Below, in pieces: positions 1 to 5,912 of a stretch of 34,787 nucleotides of DNA. This DNA comes from Brevibacillus massiliensis (GTDB lineage: Bacteria; Bacillota; Bacilli; Brevibacillales; Brevibacillaceae): NCBI RefSeq assembly GCF_000311785.1, contig NZ_HE978535.1, positions 403,433 to 438,219 of the forward strand, given 5' to 3'. The notes beneath the pieces are model-generated. The model was given only the letters and a program-made list of their open reading frames with translations. It was not told where the DNA came from and ran no database searches. The stretch's first letter is position 1. Each line of letters opens with the position of its first letter. A program made the position numbers and the translations under genes.

Positions 1-2
1 GG

Positions 3-554
3 AAAAAAATACCGTTAAAAATAGCGTATCTTGTGATGATTTGGTTTGTGGTGCATGTGCTAGCCATCACGATTGATGGTTTATCCGATAAAAAGCAGCG
101 GGTTGATGCAGGTGTTGTTTTGGGCAATAAGGTTGAAAAAGACGGAAGACCATCGGACCGATTACGATACCGCTTGGAAAAAGCTGTTGAGCTATATGAG
201 GGCGGCTATTTGCCTTACATCATCGTGAGCGGAGCGGAAGGTTTTGATGAAGCTGAAGTCATGAAGCAGTATTTGGTGCAAAAGGGAATACCCAGTGACA
301 AGATCCTGACCGACAGCATGGGATTCAATACAAGGATGACGGCAGAGAACACCAGGAAGATTGCAGATGACATGGGGTTTCAGTCTGTCATGGTGATCAC
401 CCAGTTCTATCACATTAGCAGGACAAAACTAGCTTTTTCCAAGGCGGGATTCGCAGACGTTTACTCGGCTCACGCAAATTATTTTGAATTACGAGATTTC
501 TATTCTCTGTTTAGGGAGTTTTTTGCTTACTACAAGTATCTGATTTTTGAATGA
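3..554 (+). CDS. YdcF/SanA-family (DUF218) membrane-anchored protein, 5' end cut by window edge
   Basis: The reading frame is open to the left edge. The first in-frame start is GTG 33, followed by ATG 36, but neither has a convincing ribosome binding site. Codons 3-32 add a hydrophobic stretch that completes an N-terminal membrane anchor, so the true start probably lies just outside the window. The body matches the DUF218 fold: a VVLG strand, GRPSDRLRYRLEKAVELY, IIVSGAEG, an E(A)xxMKQYL helix, a TRMTAENTRK segment, and VITQFYHISRTKLAF near the end. Family members are small, mostly membrane-attached proteins linked to envelope functions, with poorly defined chemistry. By eye this gene is more A/T-rich than what follows. 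The family assignment is firm; the role is unknown. Confidence 0.8.
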   Translation, partial: KKIPLKIAYLVMIWFVVHVLAITIDGLSDKKQRVDAGVVLGNKVEKDGRPSDRLRYRLEKAVELYEGGYLPYIIVSGAEGFDEAEVMKQYLVQKGIPSDKILTDSMGFNTRMTAENTRKIADDMGFQSVMVITQFYHISRTKLAFSKAGFADVYSAHANYFELRDFYSLFREFFAYYKYLIFE

Positions 555-641
555 TTACCGTTATTCTGTCAAAAATTTGTCCGGCAAGTGAAGTTCATAT
601 AACGGGGCAAAGTGGCATTTTATATTCAATCGAATGAGTGT

Positions 642-660
642 CCCTCAGATAATCTGAGGG
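642..660. repeat. Perfect 9-1-9 inverted repeat
   Basis: CCCTCAGAT and ATCTGAGGG flank a single central A. As RNA it would form a 7-bp stem with a 5-nt loop. No T-run follows on the plus strand, so it is not a typical intrinsic terminator. A protein-binding operator for the downstream formamidase gene is possible but unproven. Confidence 0.45.
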
Positions 661-798
661 GGACTAAAAACGGGTCCGACGATGGGTTTCGAGCTCGTTT
701 TGCATGCAGGGAAGCGATCGTTTTTCCGATGAGGGAATCCGCGAGGGATGATTTAGCGTCGAATTCCATTTGTCCTAACAGCGCCGATCCCGGAATAG

Positions 799-830
799 AC
801 ATGGTGGTGAGTGCACTCAACCAACCATGT
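799..830. promoter_or_regulatory. Near-perfect palindrome just upstream of the formamidase ribosome binding site
   Basis: ACATGGTGGTGAGTG pairs with the following CACTCA-ACC-A-ACCATGT, giving a 15-bp stem interrupted only by two bulged A residues. It ends directly before the AGAGGGGG ribosome binding site (831-838) of the ATG at 846. It could be an operator or an mRNA hairpin affecting translation or stability. The pairing is visible in the sequence; the function is inferred. Confidence 0.45.
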
Positions 831-845
831 AGAGGGGGAACGCTT

Positions 846-2024
846 ATGCCGGAAGTGCTGTTTCGCGTGGATTTGAACAAGCCGATGGAGGAGCAGGAGG
901 CTCCCGGGCACAATCGGTGGCATCCGGATATCCCCGCCACGGTCTCTGTCAATCCCGGTGCGGTGTTTCGGATCGAATGCAAAGACTGGACGGATGGCCA
1001 AATCCAAAACAACGACGACCCCTCGGATGTGCGCGATGTGAATCTGAATCGGGTCCACGTGCTGAGCGGACCGGTTTGGGTGAACGGCGCCCAGCCGGGG
1101 GACGTGCTCGTCGTCGACATTTTGGACATCGGTGCGATCCAGGGGGCGGAGTGGGGCTTTAACGGTATCTTTGACCGGAATAACGGCGGCGGGTTTTTGA
1201 CGGAACACTTTCCGGAGGCGGCCAAATCGATATGGGACTTTCACGGGATATACACCACTTCCCGCCATGTTCCCGGGGTAAAATTCGCCGGCATTCTTCA
1301 CCCGGGCTTGATCGGGGTGGCCCCGTCCCACGAGCTGCTGGACAGGTGGAACAGCAGGGAAAAAGCGCTCGCCGCCCAAAATCCGAACCGGGTTCCCCCG
1401 CTTGCCAACCTGCCCAATCCGCACAGCGCCGTTTTAGGCTCGCTCAGAGGGGCCGAGTTTGAGCGCGTGGCGAGGGAGGGCGCCAGGACGGTTCCTCCCC
1501 GCGAAAACGGCGGGAACTGCGACATCAAGAACCTGTCGAAAGGAACGCGAATCTACTTCCCGGTCTTCGTGGAGGGGGCGAAGCTGTCGCTGGGCGATCT
1601 GCACTTTTCACAGGGGGACGGCGAGATTACGTTCTGCGGCGGCATCGAGATGGCGGGTTGGGTGGATCTGCACGTCGACATCATCAAAGGCGGAATGGCC
1701 AAGTACAACATCATCCACAATCCAATTTTCAAACCGGGACCGGTCGACCCGCATTACTCCGAGTTCCTCGTCTTCGAGGGAATCTCCGTCGATGAGCATT
1801 CCGGAAGCCAGCACTACCTCGACGCCCATATCGCCTACCGGCGTGCTTGTCTGAACGCCATCGAGTATTTGAAGACAAAAGGCTTTACCGGTGAACAGGC
1901 GTATATGCTGCTGGGAACCGCACCGGTAGAGGGGAGAATCGGCGGCATCGTCGACATCCCGAACGCCTGCTGCACCATTTCGATCCCCACGGCGATTTTT
2001 GAGCAGGATATTTTGCCAAGGTAA
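846..2024 (+). CDS. fmdA: Formamidase/acetamidase family amidohydrolase (FmdA-like)
   Basis: A 392-residue protein of the FmdA/AmdA acetamidase-formamidase family, which hydrolyses formamide or short aliphatic amides to ammonia and the carboxylate in the cytoplasm. Seen motifs include GHNRWHPDIPA near the N-terminus, the VHVLSGPVWVNGAQPGDVLVVDI strand pair, GGGFLTEHFP, FAGILHPGLIGVAPS, an ENGGNCDIKNLSKG segment, VFVEGAKLSLGDLHFSQGDGE, and a C-terminal GIVDIPNACCTISIP. Length fits the family, which is about 400 residues. ATG 846 was chosen because AGAGGGGG sits 7 bases upstream and the protein then begins in the usual place. The longer open frame from 612 lacks homologous sequence. The FmdB-like gene downstream supports an fmd-type locus. 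Formamide versus acetamide specificity cannot be decided from sequence. Confidence 0.88.
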   Translation: MPEVLFRVDLNKPMEEQEAPGHNRWHPDIPATVSVNPGAVFRIECKDWTDGQIQNNDDPSDVRDVNLNRVHVLSGPVWVNGAQPGDVLVVDILDIGAIQGAEWGFNGIFDRNNGGGFLTEHFPEAAKSIWDFHGIYTTSRHVPGVKFAGILHPGLIGVAPSHELLDRWNSREKALAAQNPNRVPPLANLPNPHSAVLGSLRGAEFERVAREGARTVPPRENGGNCDIKNLSKGTRIYFPVFVEGAKLSLGDLHFSQGDGEITFCGGIEMAGWVDLHVDIIKGGMAKYNIIHNPIFKPGPVDPHYSEFLVFEGISVDEHSGSQHYLDAHIAYRRACLNAIEYLKTKGFTGEQAYMLLGTAPVEGRIGGIVDIPNACCTISIPTAIFEQDILPR

Positions 2025-2044
2025 CAGACGACTTTGTTCATCTG

Positions 2045-2297
2045 GGATGAGACTGCAGAAGGGAGAAACAGAAAAAAATGGAGCGAGCTGAGGCCTTGGC
2101 AACGCCTACCCAGTCGGAACGGAAAAAAACGGCACACGCTTGTCGACCAAATTCTACGTTGAAATACTTTCAGTAATTTTTGGTCGACGTGCCGTTTTTT
2201 GGAGTGGAGACAGCCAGCACAGCTTCCCTGTTGGCGTGCCATGAACGGAGTGAGCCCATTTTTTTCTGTTTCTGCTGCGGCTTCTGGGGTCTCATCC
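2045..2297. repeat. 253-bp nested imperfect palindrome, candidate MITE-like element or long hairpin
   Basis: The two halves are complementary almost from end to end. GGATGAGAC (2045-2053) pairs with 2289-2297. A 17-base arm beginning GAAACAG (2065-2081) pairs perfectly with 2256-2272. TGGCAACGCC (2097-2106) resembles the complement of 2233-2241. A(n)CGGCAC (2123-2135) pairs with GTGCCGTTTTTT (2189-2200). GTCGACCAAA (2142-2151) pairs with 2179-2188. TGAAA/TTTCA (2160-2172) closes the centre. The inner part, ending in T6, could terminate fmdA transcription. It encodes no protein. No target-site duplication is obvious. Other copies in the genome would show mobility. Confidence 0.7.
2123..2200 (+). 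terminator. Inner hairpin with T6 tail, possible fmdA terminator
   Basis: ACGGCAC and GTCGACCAAA on the left pair with TTTGGTCGAC and GTGCCGT on the right, with a 6-nt bulge at 2136-2141. The right arm runs into TTTTTT (2195-2200). This would terminate transcription coming from the formamidase gene. It is the centre of the larger palindrome, so it may have arrived with that element. Confidence 0.45.
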
Positions 2298-2328
2298 TCG
2301 TTTTGATCATACGAAAGGAAGGTTGACA

Positions 2329-2595
2329 ATGCCAAAGTACCAGTTTTGTTGTGCGAAGTGCGGCGATTTTGACGTGTGGCTCGGCATGGCCGAGGCTGCG
2401 GCGACAGCCGTTTGCCCTGTTTGTGACGGGGAAGCTCCGCGGGTGTATACCCCTCCCGGCCTGGTGATGACGCCGTACGCGCTTCGCCGCCGGATTGAAG
2501 GAAGCGCCGAGCCCAAGGTGGTGAAGCGGGAACAGCACCATCACGGGCATCACCATCGGCACGCGCCAAGCCGGCCCTGGCAGGCGGGCCATTAA
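2329..2595 (+). CDS. FmdB-family zinc-ribbon protein with His-rich tail
   Basis: An 88-residue protein. It opens with MPKYQFCCAKCGDFDVW and a second CPVC pair at about residues 30-33. This is the C-x2-C...C-x2-C zinc ribbon of the FmdB family, small putative regulators first noted beside formamidase genes. ATG 2329 is preceded by AAGGAAGG at good spacing; the TTG at 2323 lies in that site and is less likely. The C-terminal third departs from the usual family ending and carries HHHGHHHRH, a possible metal-binding segment. It lies downstream of fmdA but is separated from it by the palindromic element. The function is regulatory or metal-related by inference only. Confidence 0.75.
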   Translation: MPKYQFCCAKCGDFDVWLGMAEAAATAVCPVCDGEAPRVYTPPGLVMTPYALRRRIEGSAEPKVVKREQHHHGHHHRHAPSRPWQAGH

Positions 2596-2633
2596 CTTTA
2601 TGCGGCTGGCGGATGCGGGCCGATTTCCACATT

Positions 2634-2801
2634 TCCTGCCAGTCCCGAGGAAATGTACTGTTCGGCCCAGTAGAGTGTGGCAAAGGGAATCAGGGTCATG
2701 CACAAGCCCAGGCAGATCGGGTCCAACATGTTCCTGCGGGGAAGCGGGAGCGACGATTTCTTCAGGAACAGGAAACCCCCCAGTCGTCTGATCCGGATCG
2801 A
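2634..2801 (-). pseudogene. Relic of a DMT/EamA-family transporter
   Basis: On the minus strand about 56 codons read like the inner part of an EamA/DMT exporter: a basic RIRR segment, LPLPRR, then ICLGLCMTLIPFATLYWAEQ followed by YISSGLAG. The WAEQYISSGLA block is characteristic of the fourth/fifth helix region of the first EamA repeat. Full-length members have about 300 residues and ten helices, so both ends are missing here. The upstream side runs into the promoter of the cobalamin operon. The open frame (2598-2888) has unrelated sequence at either end. It is best read as a decayed gene fragment. Confidence 0.6.
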
Positions 2802-2816
2802 TAGCGCAAAAAGAGA

Positions 2817-2846
2817 TTGACAACAGGTGGAAACTATTACTATCAT
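2817..2846 (+). promoter_or_regulatory. Sigma-A-type promoter of the cobalamin operon
   Basis: A consensus TTGACA (2817-2822) is followed after 18 bases by TATCAT (2841-2846), five of six matches to the -10 consensus. A second A/T-rich TATAAT (2850-2855) lies slightly downstream but has no suitably spaced -35. A start near 2853 would place the riboswitch at the 5' end of the transcript. Confidence 0.6.
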
Positions 2847-2883
2847 GATTATAATTTCTATACGAATAATTTCATATGGAACG

Positions 2884-3061
2884 TTCAAGGTGTTGACCGG
2901 TTCTTCTATGGAATCGGCAACTTAATAGGGAAGTCCGGTGAAAGTCCGGCACGGTCCCGCCACTGTAACAGGGAGCATACACGCTTTTACAACCCACTGT
3001 TCTTGAAGAATGGGAAGGGCGCGTTTATGCGATGAACTGGAGTCAGGAGACCTGCCTTGAA
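2884..3061 (+). promoter_or_regulatory. Adenosylcobalamin (B12) riboswitch
   Basis: The region carries the hallmark conserved blocks of cobalamin riboswitches. These are AGGGAAGTCCGGTGAAAGTCC, then GGCACGGTCCCGCCACTGTAA (2949-2969), and near the 3' end GGAGTCAGGAGACCTGCC (3039-3056). A closing P1 helix can be drawn between TTCAAGG (2884-2890) and CCTTGAA (3055-3061). It lies between the promoter and an intrinsic terminator ahead of cbiM. Known members bind adenosylcobalamin and switch expression off; here control most likely acts by transcription termination. Confidence 0.95.
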
Positions 3062-3150
3062 ATCGACATCGTCAAACTCACGAGGATGAGGGAGGTGTAC
3101 ACAGTTTGAACAGCCGTCTATGGATAGCCAGGCGACTTGTCAGGTGATGG

Positions 3151-3185
3151 AGCATCTTCGGAGAATTCTCTGAAGGTGCTTTTTT
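3151..3185 (+). terminator. Intrinsic terminator of the riboswitch expression platform
   Basis: AGCATCTTCGGAGA (3151-3164) pairs with TCTCTGAAGGTGCT (3167-3180), apart from two G-U or mismatched positions, around a 2-base centre. It is followed by a T-run (3180-3185). Its place between the riboswitch and the cbiM ribosome binding site makes it the likely off-switch when cobalamin is bound. Confidence 0.85.
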
Positions 3186-3222
3186 GGTTGAGAAAAACAG
3201 AGTCTGAAGAGGGAGTATATTC

Positions 3223-3975
3223 ATGAAACGGAAAGTATTCGTCCCGATGGGAATTGCTGCGATGGTGCTGTACTTGTCAGTGAACACGCCGCAGACAGCA
3301 CATGCCATGCATATCATGGAGGGTTTTTTGCCGGTAGGTTGGGCCGTTTTTTGGTGGGTTTTGTTTCTTCCGTTTTTTCTCTTGGGCCTGCGGGAGATTC
3401 AGCGTACGACGAGGGCGAATCCCGAAACAAAGCTGCTGCTCGGACTGGTCGGAGCGTTCGCTTTTGTGCTGTCCGCTTTAAAGCTGCCATCTGTGACCGG
3501 GAGCAGCTCGCATCCGACCGGAACCGGCCTGGGAGCGGTGCTGTTTGGTCCGCTGACGATGGGGGTGCTGGGCAGCCTTGTTCTGCTGTTTCAGGCGCTG
3601 CTGCTGGCCCACGGCGGATTGACGACGCTTGGGGCCAATGCCATTTCGATGGCGGTAGTAGGCCCGTTCGTCGCATACGGGGTGTATCGGCTGCTGTCAC
3701 GCGGCGGCAAGCGGCAAAAACTGGCTGTCTTTGCCGCAGCGGCACTGGCGGACTTGTCGACGTACCTGGTTACTTCGCTGCAGCTTGCGCTGGCGTTTCC
3801 TGCTGAATCAGGGGGGGTTCTCGCTTCCTTTGCAAAGTTTGCCGGGATTTTTGCCCTGACACAGGTGCCGCTCGCCATTAGTGAAGGGCTGCTGACTGTC
3901 CTGGTGTGGAATTGGCTGCATGCGTACAACCGGACTGAGATGGAACAGCTTATGGCTGCAAAGCGAGGTGTGTAA
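3223..3975 (+). CDS. cbiM: Cobalt ECF transporter, substrate-specific subunit CbiM
   Basis: A 250-residue integral membrane protein, the cobalt-binding S component of the CbiMNQO energy-coupling-factor transporter. A signal peptide (residues 1-28, ending AHA) precedes the invariant MHIMEGFLP. After cleavage Met29-His30 become the mature N-terminus, whose amino group and His take part in Co(II) binding in this family. Further hallmarks are [17 protein letters not shown] and the [20 protein letters not shown] block. Start ATG 3223 follows GAGGGAG. It is the first gene of the riboswitch-controlled operon, so cobalt uptake and corrin synthesis share one switch. Assignment to cobalt rather than nickel rests on the operon context and CbiN. 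Confidence 0.95.
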   Translation: MKRKVFVPMGIAAMVLYLSVNTPQTAHAMHIMEGFLPVGWAVFWWVLFLPFFLLGLREIQRTTRANPETKLLLGLVGAFAFVLSALKLPSVTGSSSHPTGTGLGAVLFGPLTMGVLGSLVLLFQALLLAHGGLTTLGANAISMAVVGPFVAYGVYRLLSRGGKRQKLAVFAAAALADLSTYLVTSLQLALAFPAESGGVLASFAKFAGIFALTQVPLAISEGLLTVLVWNWLHAYNRTEMEQLMAAKRGV

Positions 3976-3978
3976 TGG

Positions 3979-4290
3979 ATGGGCAAATCGAATCGCTACC
4001 TTACCATCGCGATTTTGCTCGTGGTGATCTTGTTGGCAGTCCTTCCGCTGGCTTTTATTCACGGGTCGGAGTTTGGCGGGTCTGACGATGCGGCCGAAGA
4101 GGCGGTTGGACAGCTTGCGCCCGATTACGAGCCGTGGTTTCAGCCGATTTTCGAGCCGCCGGGTGCGGAAACGGAGAGTTTGCTGTTCGCCCTGCAGGCG
4201 GCGATTGGCGCGGGTGTGATCGGCTATGCCTTCGGTTTCTTCCGGGGCCGGTCGACAAAAAAAGGACGGACGAATGAAGATTCCGTTTGA
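3979..4290 (+). CDS. cbiN: Cobalt ECF transporter auxiliary protein CbiN
   Basis: A 103-residue protein with two membrane segments (about residues 7-27 and 66-88). They flank a periplasm-side loop containing GSEFGGSDDAAEEAV and DYEPWFQPIFEPPGAETESLLFALQAAIGAG, the typical CbiN pattern. CbiN is needed with CbiM for cobalt uptake and helps load or gate the metal site. ATG 3979 lies 3 bases after the cbiM stop, with GCGAGGTG upstream. An ATG at 3975 is in another frame and does not give the family sequence. The 3' end overlaps cbiQ by 17 bases. Confidence 0.92.
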   Translation: MGKSNRYLTIAILLVVILLAVLPLAFIHGSEFGGSDDAAEEAVGQLAPDYEPWFQPIFEPPGAETESLLFALQAAIGAGVIGYAFGFFRGRSTKKGRTNEDSV

Positions 4291-5068
4291 TTCGTACGCC
4301 TACACCAACCGGCTGCGGCAGCTTCCGCCAGGCCAGAAGCTGCTGTTCGCCGCCTCCCTGCTGGCGATCGCGCTGCTCGCTCACTGGCAGGTGCATCTGC
4401 TTATTTTCGCCTGGTTGAGTCTCTGGATCGTGAAGTACGCGGGGATTCCCTGGCGGACCTACTTGCGGCTCTTGCTGCTGCCGGCCGCCTTCATGCTGAT
4501 GAGCTTGCCGCCGCTGTGCCTGGAAGCAGCCAGCGGGGATGGGGCCGCCAGCGCGGCTGCAGATGCGGTGGCGGCCGTACAGGTGGCAGGCAGCTGCGTG
4601 TACCTTAGCCAGAGCGGCTTGTTGCGGGCGTTTGCCGTCCTGGCCCGGGCGCTTGCGTCCGTCGCCTGTCTGTATTTTCTCCTTTTTACCGTGCCGCTCG
4701 GGGAGCTCTTGCAGGTACTGAGGAGGCTGGGGATGCCCGTGATCCTGATCGAGCTGTTGTCGATCATGTACCGCTTTGTCTTCGTCTTGCTGGAGGTAGC
4801 CGGACAGCTTTGGGTGGCCCAGCAGGCAAGAGGCGGGCACAACGGCTTTCGCAGCACGCTCAGGGATGTGGCCAAGCTGGCAGTCACCCTGTTTGGCCGG
4901 ACGTGGCATCGGTACCGGCAGTTGGTGGTCGGGTTGGCGGCCAGGGGGTTTTCCGGCGAGATTCGGGTGGTTTCGACTGCCCGCTTTGTGAGATCCAAAC
5001 GATATCTATCCGAAGCGGTGCTGGGATGTCTCGCACTTATCGCTTTGGAGTGGTGGACAGGGAGGTAG
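4274..5068 (+). CDS. cbiQ: Cobalt ECF transporter transmembrane (T) component CbiQ
   Basis: A 264-residue membrane protein that couples CbiM to the ATPase CbiO. It begins MKIPFDSYAYTNRL and has several hydrophobic helices. The cytoplasmic coupling region contains RGGHNGFRSTLRDV and the conserved Ala-Arg-Gly pattern in LAARGFSGEIR; ARG motifs in this loop are what T components use to contact the ATPase. ATG 4274 is preferred over the in-frame GTG at 4226, because AAAGGACGG sits just upstream and the family begins here. The gene overlaps the end of cbiN and is followed after 4 bases by cbiO. Confidence 0.92.
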   Translation: MKIPFDSYAYTNRLRQLPPGQKLLFAASLLAIALLAHWQVHLLIFAWLSLWIVKYAGIPWRTYLRLLLLPAAFMLMSLPPLCLEAASGDGAASAAADAVAAVQVAGSCVYLSQSGLLRAFAVLARALASVACLYFLLFTVPLGELLQVLRRLGMPVILIELLSIMYRFVFVLLEVAGQLWVAQQARGGHNGFRSTLRDVAKLAVTLFGRTWHRYRQLVVGLAARGFSGEIRVVSTARFVRSKRYLSEAVLGCLALIALEWWTGR

Positions 5069-5072
5069 AGCC

Positions 5073-5912
5073 TTGGACTGGCTGCTGGAATTTACCGATG
5101 TACATTTTACCTACCCGGGTGCCCGGCATCAGGCGCTCGCCGGGTTGACCATGCGGATTCCCGCTGGCCAGAGGTGTGTCCTGCTGGGGCACAACGGCAG
5201 CGGGAAATCGACGTTTTTTTTGCACGCAAACGGCATTCTTCGTCCGGAGCAAGGCCGGATCCACTGGAGGGGGAAGCCGCTGGGTTATGACCGCAGTTCG
5301 CTTTTGGTGCTGCGGCAGGCAGTGGGGCTGGTCTTTCAGGACCCGGAACAGCAATTGGTGGCCGGAACAGTGGGCGAGGATATCTCTTACGGACTGTGCA
5401 ACATCGGCCTGGACGACCGGGAGATCGTGAGGCGTGTACGGGAGATCGCACAGCGATTTGATCTGGAGGAGCTGCTCGATCGCCCGATCCACCAGCTTAG
5501 TCTCGGACAGAAGCGCCAGGTTGCGCTTGCCGGGGTGATGGCCATGCAGCCGCAGCTGCTGCTGCTGGACGAACCGACTGCTTGTCTGGACCGGCTCCAC
5601 ACCCGGCAGTTGATGGCTGAATTGGCTGAGATCCATCAAGCGGGGACAGCGATCTTGATGGCGACGCACGACCTGGATCTGGCTTACGCCTGGGCCGACT
5701 GGATCTTTGTGCTGGATGGAGGACGGCTGGTGCTGGAAGGTACGCCGGACCAAGTCTTTTCCCAGCGTGCCGCCTTGGAAGAGCTTCACCTTGGCGTGCC
5801 GCTGCTGTTCGATCTCTGGGAAGCGCTGCCTCCCGAGCGGAGGGCGGCGTTTACGAGCGGAATGCCTCCGCGTACGGCTGCAGAATGGAAGGAGAGGAAG
5901 GTGTGGGTATGA
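5073..5912 (+). CDS. cbiO: Cobalt ECF transporter ATP-binding protein CbiO
   Basis: A 279-residue ABC ATPase energising CbiMNQ. All catalytic elements are visible: Walker A GHNGSGKST (39-47), a Q-loop in VFQDPEQQL (87-95), the signature LSLGQ (142-146), Walker B LLLLDEPT (162-169), a D-loop CLDR, and the switch His199 in ATHD. The C-terminal extension after residue 215 is usual for CbiO. The start is TTG 5073, with GGAGGTAG upstream. The TGA overlaps the ATG of cbiH (ATGA), implying coupled translation. Confidence 0.95.
   Translation: MDWLLEFTDVHFTYPGARHQALAGLTMRIPAGQRCVLLGHNGSGKSTFFLHANGILRPEQGRIHWRGKPLGYDRSSLLVLRQAVGLVFQDPEQQLVAGTVGEDISYGLCNIGLDDREIVRRVREIAQRFDLEELLDRPIHQLSLGQKRQVALAGVMAMQPQLLLLDEPTACLDRLHTRQLMAELAEIHQAGTAILMATHDLDLAYAWADWIFVLDGGRLVLEGTPDQVFSQRAALEELHLGVPLLFDLWEALPPERRAAFTSGMPPRTAAEWKERKVWV

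Larger units (their letters stand above)
555..845. other. Leader/intergenic region upstream of the formamidase gene
   Basis: No convincing gene is seen in these 291 bases. The formamidase frame stays open upstream to 612, but the extra N-terminal 78 residues do not look like the family. The region holds two inverted repeats (642-660 and 799-830), listed separately. A possible weak promoter pairs TTGTCC (577-582) with TATAAC (598-603), but its 15-bp spacer is short. Confidence 0.5.

Noticed and set aside
605-630. Possible sigma-54 promoter (TGGCA at 613-617)
   Set aside because: The required GC at -12 is missing and no enhancer-binding protein gene is near.
612-845. In-frame upstream extension of the formamidase
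   Set aside because: The extra 78 residues have no family resemblance, while ATG 846 has a strong ribosome binding site and gives a normal-length protein.
4055-4909. 284-codon open frame on the minus strand
   Set aside because: It lies opposite cbiN and cbiQ; its composition (Gln/Pro/Arg/His-rich) is typical of antisense reading of high-GC membrane genes.
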